Assembly (NCBI GenBank): GCA_963576735.1
Contig: OY755178.1
Location: 7,192,001 to 7,256,000 of the forward strand
Direction: 5' to 3'
Length of the DNA stretch: 64,000 nt
Source of the DNA: Bedellia somnulentella
Lineage: Eukaryota > Arthropoda > Insecta > Lepidoptera > Bedelliidae
The notes under the pieces were generated by a model. That model ran no database searches. It worked only from the letters and a program-made list of their open reading frames with translations, and had not been told where the DNA came from. A program made the translations under genes and the position numbers. This document shows positions 57,712 through 64,000 of this stretch, in pieces (position 1 is the first letter of the stretch; each line of letters begins with the position of its first letter).

Positions 57712-60700
57712 CTGGAAAGAACAGGGTAAAAAGAGAACGGCCGAATTCAAGATGAGCATATTTTTAAGAAATTTAATTGTACATGGCGCGACACTATACT
57801 ATACATAAGTAGCCTTCAGCCATAATGGTTTTATATATCTTAACTCGACTTATATTAATAATAAAACACTTTATTAGACACCAAAAACAATTCACGGACA
57901 TATACAGAATTAAATACAATAGACAGGTAAATACTAGACGGACTTATCGCTAAACAACGATCTCTTCCAGTCAACCTTTGGAAAGTAGTTTTTGCGCATA
58001 AAAACTGACAATGAGTGGTGGAGAAATAAAAAATATTATAATTAGGAGGTAATATTTGTTTATCTGTAATGAAGAGGCTCCGAAACCGCTCAACCGTTTT
58101 TAAAAGTACCTTATCTATGTTATTATAATCAAAAACTTTTCAATCATTTCTGTGGCTTATTCCGTTTATCCACCCTAAAGAAATCCTCCCTAAAGTCGGA
58201 TATTCGGAAACGCATGTCCTTCTATTCACCCTGAACGGGGTGGATATTCGGAATGCATATAAAATGGTTCTTCCGATTTTTTACCCCAAGTACAGTAATT
58301 TACAGAAACATACACAACACAAAATGGGTCCAAGGAACATCGGAACATTAAAATACTTAAGGTAAACATACCTACTTTCTTACTTACAGTTTGAATAAAA
58401 ATATCTTACAAACTTAGGGTCTTTTTTCTGTATAGCAACCGTGATAGCCCAGTGGGTAGAACACTCGGTTATCGTGCAAACGACTAGTGTTCAAATCCTG
58501 GGTCGGGCCTACACCAATTTGTCTTTTCTAAAGACATATGTGTGGTTAATTTATCATGGTTGTTAACGGTGAGGGAAAACATCGTGAGGAAACCCACATG
58601 GCTGAGTTGTACTTAGTCATGTGACAGTGTATTCGTACAAAACGGCGATAGGCCTGCCCCCTATCACGTGAGTACACTGTCCATGCAAAAACGTGGGTAC
58701 TCTGAACACCAGGTGACAAAAGTCACGTGATGTTCAGAAGTATTAGTACCTCTGCCAACCCCTTCGGGGATATTCGGCGTGAACGTTTATGTTATGTTTT
58801 TTCTGTATATGACTGTACGTAGGTAGGGTAGAAAATCGGAAGAACCATATTATATGCATTCCGGATATCCACCCCGTTCAGGGTGGATAGACGGACACGC
58901 GTTTCCGAATATCCGCCTTAGGGAGGATTTTTTAGGGTGGATAAACAGAATAAGCCATTTCTGTAACATGTGATGACATTTTTTCAAACCTTATGGTGTT
59001 AAATTATCAGTGGCTCACAAATTCAAGGAAAGTAACAAATATAAAAATTTCAAACAAATATTACATTGCTGGTGGCATTTTACGTCGAAAACCTTCCTCA
59101 CATCTAATAAAAATCTAAAATAGCGATACCTCCTTAAGTTGTTACTACAATAATTTCAATCTTTCGACAGGACATACAAATTAAATTACATTGTTTGATT
59201 TCTTAGGCGACGTATCTAAGTACCTTGTTGCAAAATAACTTTGACGTAAATTATTTAAAAATTGATCATTTATGTGTGACTAGGCCATCACTACAAAATT
59301 GAGATCTCAGCTCAGACTAAAAAGACTAGAAGAGTTTTATGATAGTCACATCGTGTGTTTCTGAGTATATGGGATTAGTTTTAAAGTTCTTCAAAACAGT
59401 ATGTACTGCATTTTCTCCTTCATTTTTTATAGTTAGTTCGATATAAACAAGCTTTTTCTTTTAACCACTTAAGTCTTGCGAACATGGCCCAATAAAAATG
59501 TACTGAATAATCCCTCTTCTAAGACAGCATACCTTCCCAATGGTATTCTTGATAGCAGTCCACTTGACTTAGCCGGGTCAGACCAGGCTTGCCTACCCAG
59601 CTCAGTCATGACTGCCGTCGGGTTGACTGTGTTAACCCGAATGCCGTGAGGACCCAACTCTAGAGCCATGACCCGCGTCATGGAGTCCACAGCACTCTTG
59701 GATGCGCAGTAAGCTAAGTGGTCTTTGAATCCGCACTGGGGAAGAAAGTTCTATAAATTAATCAGTTGAGCTGGAAATAATGGTTTTGCAATTTACATAA
59801 CATAAACATTACATAAACGTTCACGCCGTTTATCCCCGAAGGGGTTGGCAGAGGTACCAATACTTCTGAACTCACATGGCAAGCGCCATCTTGTTTCCAG
59901 AGAAGGTACCCACGTTTTGCTTAGACAGTGTACTCACGTGATAGGGGGCAGGCCTATCGCCGTTTTGTACGAATACACTGTCACATGACTAAGTACAACT
60001 CAGCCATGTGGGTTTCCTCACGATGTTTTCCCTCACCGTTAACAACCATGATAAATTAACCACACATATGACTTTAGAAAAGACAAATTGGTGTAGGCCC
60101 GTCCCAGGATTGGAACTCACGCCCTTCTGCTTTCGGGCGGGTGTTCTACCCACTGGACTATCATGTCGCATTTTGCAATTTAATGGGCAATAAATATAAG
60201 TAGAGCAGTCTTAAATAATTTGAAATAAATAGCAATTGATATGTGAGAGATCCTATGACGAGCTACCTCTAATTACCATTTCTCCTCGGTACTTACAAGT
60301 AGGACAAAATCATGGCCAACTCAGTAAACTACATATTTTACTGAATATTAGAGTCGTTTCTATTACGATCACATTCCCGTGATCTTCACCAAATCGTTGG
60401 TCCAGCTTGTGAAAAGCCTATTCGTAACTTAACTAACTCGACCGGTACGTGACCGTCATACAAGTACCTTTTATCTTCATTTTATAAGATAGAGAGATAG
60501 ATGAATGTAAAATGGAACGAAAGATGTTCGTCAGGGTCGCATTAAGTTGCAGACTAGTCTTAGCTTTCCTAGCGGAAAATAATAAGTGGTTAGATTAGAC
60601 GATAAGCCATCTTGTGTATGTAAAATATGTTAGATGCATTCTTACCTTGGAGGCTTGCGACGATATATTTACTACGGATCCCTTGATATTATTTTTAATC

Positions 60701-62321
60701 ATTTTCTTGCAAACCACTTGAGACACATTTAACACGCTTTTTGTATTTATAGTCATTGTTCTGGAAAGATAAAAAGAAAAAAAGATATTTGAGCATATTA
60801 AACCCCAGTTCGTCCTTGAATGTACCCTAGCTTCGTTTTAATTATAATAAATCCACTCAGTTTCCTAATTGTGGCATTTTTATAGACACACACATAACTA
60901 CATACACAACACAAACTACATCTTTTTGATTTTCCATTATCATCCAAGCATAGTGCGACAACAAATGTGGCTTTACTCAATCTTATCTAAATCTTCGCCG
61001 TGGACTGGAGGGTTCGAATAAGATTTTGCAAGTAAAATCACATACCTAACTATAGTTAGTTGGGGTATATACAAACTATAATTTGGGGTGATATCATCAA
61101 AACATAGAGATAAATCACTTACTTGTCAAATGTGCTTGGGGAACAATCCAAGAACGGTTCCAGAATGACCACACCAGCGTTATTTACTAAACCATGAAAC
61201 GTCCCCAACGATTCAAGAACATCCCTGGTTTTGTCCCAATCAGTGAGGTCCACACATGCAGTTTTTATAGTTGGATACTCTTTCGATAGTTTTGAAAGGT
61301 TTTCAGACATATTGGAAACTGCAACTACTTCAGCCCCTTGTTTTGTAAGTTCGATGGCTAAGCCTCGACCGATACCTGTTAAATAATAATGGTTTAGGCT
61401 CAGGTGATCATTACTTGGAGAGTTTATTCCGTAGGTATAATATAATTATTAATATTGGATGCTGCATTTGGTGTAAAAGCGTGTAGATACACTCCAATTG
61501 GTAGCTTACTGCCTTCGTGGTATTAGGATATTGTTACTTAATTCACTAAATTTTACAAAATTTATGTTAAGTCCGTTTCAAAAGGAACGTAATGGAAGCA
61601 GCGTCTGTATGGTGGTCTATGGCCAAACCCTAAGGTAGGCTCGAGACACAGGTATGATGTGAGTTAAGTATAGTTAAATATATACCTAATTGATTAGGTC
61701 ACAATAGTCATGCATGACATATGTGCTCTATTATAAGAGGTTAGGTGATATAATTGTTATTGTGTTATCGAAAATATGAATGCTTAGAAATATACTGTTT
61801 ATAGGATTTCGTATGCGGCGACAAATCGATTGGCGTGAATTTAAATTTAGTTCTGAATTGGTAGACAATGTATTTTCTCTATTACATCTTATTTTAATCA
61901 TATGGGTATGTGACATTGAACTAGGCTTAGTTACACCTTGTTGATTTATATCATTATAGGGCTGATACCAAACCCCCAATTTAAGTGGATATCAAAACAC
62001 TTGGTCCCAATTTGCAAGTTACAGCCGAAGTTTAGTTTATACAGACATTCTTCTAAGTGCATTAACATTAGAGTGTATAAGTGAGATGAAATCAAAGTAC
62101 CAAGTAGTTCAACTAAGTAACAGTGTGGTTTGAATATGAGAACACGGCGCTGTAATTATCATTATGTTAAGTTATTAATAAAATGAATCCAATTTTTTTT
62201 TCTATCTTTGGTTAGAAATTGCCTACACTACTATGTCAAATACCTACATTTCAAACAGAATTTGAATATTACCTTGACATCCCCCTGTCACCAATATCCT
62301 TTTGCCTCTAAATTTTTCCAT
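57600..62321 (-). CDS. DCXR: L-xylulose (dicarbonyl) reductase-like SDR, 5 exons, complete
   Basis: NADPH-dependent short-chain dehydrogenase/reductase. The family reduces dicarbonyls and L-xylulose, usually as a cytosolic tetramer. Exons on the minus strand: 62321-62273, 61375-61123, 60760-60646, 59735-59533, 57711-57600; all GT-AG with matching phases, 243 residues (family about 244). Motifs: TGGCQGIG (12-19, cofactor loop), CVDLTDW (57-63), NNAG (81-84), Asn106, the catalytic Ser135 in NISSQ, Tyr148 and Lys152 in YCASK, then NPTAVMT and the C-terminal LPVDGGF. The start is fixed by [14 protein letters not shown]. The residues around Ser135 and the WSDP...RIPLG segment favour the xylulose reductase subgroup over generic carbonyl reductases. 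Substrate is inferred only. Exons 4 and 5 are duplicated downstream. Confidence 0.92.
57855..57992 (-). mobile_element. LINE 3' end with short A/T tail
   Basis: AATAATAAAACACTTTATTA, ACGGACTTATCGC and CGATCTCTTCCAGTCAACC. Related to 14738-14885. In reductase intron 4b. Confidence 0.6.
58154..58956. repeat. Inverted-repeat element with a SINE in its loop
   Basis: Left arm 58154-58308 and right arm 58797-58956 are inverted copies (GGCTTATTCCGTTTATCCAC, TGAACGGGGTGGATATTCGG, GGTTCTTCCGATTTT). The original loop was about 125 bp and now also contains a SINE. Confidence 0.85.
58435..58796 (+). mobile_element. tRNA-derived SINE, full length
   Basis: Head GCAACCGTGATAGCCCAGTG, B-box GTTCAAATCC, body and (ATGTT)n end. 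The 13-bp target duplication TTTTTTCTGTATA lies at 58422-58434 and 58797-58809. Confidence 0.95.
59533..59735 (-). CDS. DCXR: Reductase exon 4b, catalytic Tyr/Lys
   Basis: Acceptor CTTCCCCAG|TGC, donor GGAAG|GTATGC. Encodes residues 140-206: [67 protein letters not shown]. Confidence 0.94.
59796..60170 (-). mobile_element. tRNA-derived SINE, full length, in reductase intron 3
   Basis: Minus-strand copy flanked by the 12-bp duplication TTTTGCAATTTA (59784-59795, 60171-60182). The head differs from the other copies (GACATGATAGTCCAGTGGGT; the usual ACTAGTGTTCAAATCC is replaced by a GTGAGTTCCAATCC version). Copy A has the empty site (TTTAGCAATTTA at 55613-55624). Confidence 0.93.
60646..60760 (-). 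CDS. DCXR: Reductase exon 3, catalytic Ser
   Basis: Acceptor TTTCCAG|AAC, donor TCCAAG|GTAAGA. Encodes residues 101-139 ([20 protein letters not shown] to [12 protein letters not shown]). Confidence 0.92.
61123..61375 (-). CDS. DCXR: Reductase exon 2, cofactor-binding half
   Basis: Acceptor TTAACAG|GTATC, donor GACAA|GTAAGT. Encodes [40 protein letters not shown] and [20 protein letters not shown]. Confidence 0.93.
61385..62272. other. Reductase intron 1, no repeat recognised
   Basis: AT-rich with no coding or repeat signal that I can support. The 82-codon frame at 61731-61979 is not conserved with anything visible. Confidence 0.5.
62273..62321 (-). CDS. DCXR: Reductase exon 1, start codon
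   Basis: ATG at 62321 in context AAATATCATGG; encodes [16 protein letters not shown] plus one base; donor TCAAG|GTAATA. The promoter lies to the right (62322-62650), AT-rich, without a distinctive core element that I can name. Confidence 0.9.
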
Positions 62322-62659
62322 GATATTTTACTGTTCCGCCACACTACTTTCAAACAAACACAATAATGACCTAGCACCTTCTTTATCTCAGTCAGAATTA
62401 ATGTTATACTGCTACATCTTAATGTTATGTAGTAAAGTAATAATTTGATAACTGTTATGGTTATCTTTATTTGTGGTTATATTTATAAACATTATACATA
62501 CATACGTAATGAAAGATGTATTTCGTCGAGTAAGTATTACTAGAACACTTTTTAGAAAGGAAGTTCATACAAACATTATACTGTTATCATCAGAAAAGGT
62601 ATCCAGAGCTTATTAAATTAAATATTTCTTGATTTAAAGAAAATTAATACTTAAAAAAG

Positions 62660-62762
62660 GGTAGACATAGAAGTTCGGGAAATCACAATTCCCTTAGTGG
62701 CCTCTTACGACACTTGCGTGAAGAAATGGGTTAGTACTATTCCAAACCGACATTTAACAGCT
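62660..62762 (+). repeat. CTCACGGC-type repeat, 3' part
   Basis: AATTCCCTTAGTGGCCTCTT and ACGACACTTGCGTGAAGAAA, then CCAAACCGACATTTAACAGC. Confidence 0.6.
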
Positions 62763-63131
62763 AACATAACATAACATAAACGTTCACGCCTAATATCCCC
62801 GAAGGGTTGGCAGAAGTACTAATACTTCTGAACATCACGTGACTTTGATACCTGGTATTCAGAGTACCCGTTACCGTTTTGCATGGACAGTGTACTCACG
62901 TGATAGGGGGAAGTCCTATCGCCGTTTTGTACGAATACACTGTCACATGACTAAGTACAACTCAGCCATGTGGGTTTCCTCACGATGTTTTCCCTCACCG
63001 TTAACAACCACGATAGATTAACCACACATATGTCTATAGAAAAGACAAATTGGTGTAGGCCCGACCCGGGATTTGAACACTAGTCGCTAGTACGTTAACC
63101 GGTGTTCTACCCATTGAGCTATCACGTCGTC
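62763..63131 (-). mobile_element. tRNA-derived SINE, full length
   Basis: From the ACATAACATAACATAAACG tail end to the head GACGTGATAGCTCAATGGGT (minus strand), with B-box GTTCAAATCC. Confidence 0.92.
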
Positions 63132-63435
63132 CACACCTAATGACCTTAACAGCTAATTACCTTCAAAACGCCTAACCGGTCAACACCGCCAGCTGACGTT
63201 GTCGCCAATTGGGAATTAGTACCTCCTTTGATCCCCTGGTAGAGACCTTCCGGGAGTCGCAAACACAGATAACTCCTTTCCTCTCTCTATCCGGTTTAGC
63301 TTAGGAACATACGCCTTTGCCCCGTTAGGTGGCCTAAAGCCCTCACAAAACGTGAAAGTGAGGCTGCACAAGCCTCAGGAACAAAAGTTTGTGTAAATAA
63401 GTAAATCGAAGAGTAGGGCTCAACTCTTAGATTCA

Positions 63436-63626
63436 GATACACATGCTCACGGCTATTTATCCCAAAAAGGGGTAGCCAGGGCTGGAAACTGCTCAGCCAC
63501 ATTTGGAAGTTTGTAGGAGACAAGATGGCAAAAGTAAAGTATCGTTGGCCATACCCTTAGTCGCCTCTTACGACACCCGTAGGTAGAAAGGGGTAGTGAC
63601 ATTCCAAGCTGGCGGTCTACACGGTT
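63436..63626 (+). repeat. CTCACGGC-type repeat, internally deleted
   Basis: From CACGGCTATTTATCCC to GCTGGCGGTCTACACGG. The GGGTCTCCAACCGCATCGCC block is lost. Confidence 0.8.
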
Positions 63627-63629
63627 CTT

Positions 63630-64000
63630 AGATTTACTTCTAAATCTCTTGTAGGGTGGTAATCATAGAGTATTGTACCTCTATGGAGGTAATACTAATT
63701 ACGAGGCAAATAAGTCTTTTGGGGGTATCAAGTGATTGGCAAGCGATATTTGGTAGAATCCTTCACAAGCAATATTTCAATTTCACCGTCTTTTCTTTTT
63801 CTCGAGCTCTAAAAGTGACAGTACTACTGTTAAATTAAAAAAACTACTAAATTTAATTAGCCTTTATTGTTTCACGATAACAAAAGATTCTTGATAATTA
63901 ACATTAATAAAATACATATAATCGTTAGTTCGAATCTTTACTTCGGCTGCGTTGACACTTTCAAAAAACATTGGCTAAGCTAGCCAATTAAAGTTCTTAG
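63630..64000. other. Right edge of window, no feature seen
   Basis: AT-rich. The 60-codon frame at 63656 has no recognisable content. Confidence 0.4.

Overview
The window looks like nuclear DNA from a moth or butterfly. It is very AT-rich and has split genes with GT-AG introns. Reading frames are short outside a few loci. There are many dispersed repeats: tRNA-derived SINEs, 5'-truncated LINEs, Helitron-like elements ending in CTAGT, a mariner, a Penelope-like fragment, a hAT-like element, a Ty3/gypsy gag and several long inverted repeats. A short (TTAGG)n-type telomeric tract is also present. The assignment to Lepidoptera is an inference from this repeat spectrum and from the two host genes.

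Two host loci are well supported. The first, on the + strand at 31732-45420, is a casein kinase I of the delta/epsilon (doubletime/discs overgrown) class. I could assemble it from eight exons whose phases all agree; the product is about 324 residues with an unusually short C-terminal tail, and its introns carry most of the local transposons. The second, on the - strand at 62321-57600, is a 243-residue short-chain dehydrogenase/reductase closely resembling L-xylulose (dicarbonyl) reductase, in five exons. Its last two exons occur a second time downstream (55565-55363 and 50571-50460), intact and spliceable, but no second set of exons 1-3 is visible. A 200-N assembly gap (55668-55867) and a gypsy element sit exactly at the junction between the copies, so it is open whether this is a gene with two alternative 3' cassettes, a partial duplicate, or a full tandem duplicate with hidden 5' exons.

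Layout: 0-5.5 kb is AT-rich and holds some exon-like coding blocks of an unrecognised gene or pseudogene (1.6-2.8 kb). 5.8-15.7 kb is a transposon graveyard (LINE pieces with a 135-bp tandem repeat, an inverted-repeat element, Helitrons, a palindrome carrying a tRNA T-arm). 15.7-25 kb is mostly unannotatable AT-rich DNA with dispersed and tandem duplications. 25-31 kb holds a LINE ORF1 fragment, a SINE, a Penelope-like element next to telomere-type repeats, and a decayed mariner. 31.7-45.4 kb is the kinase gene. 45.5-50 kb is an intergenic region with almost no recognisable repeat. 50-62.3 kb is the reductase locus with its transposons. 62.3-64 kb is repeats.

Nothing here suggests a bacterial, CRISPR or other multi-gene system. 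The most interesting structure is the duplicated terminal-exon cassette of the reductase. Next are the exon-like blocks at 1.6-2.8 kb and the unusual repeat architectures.
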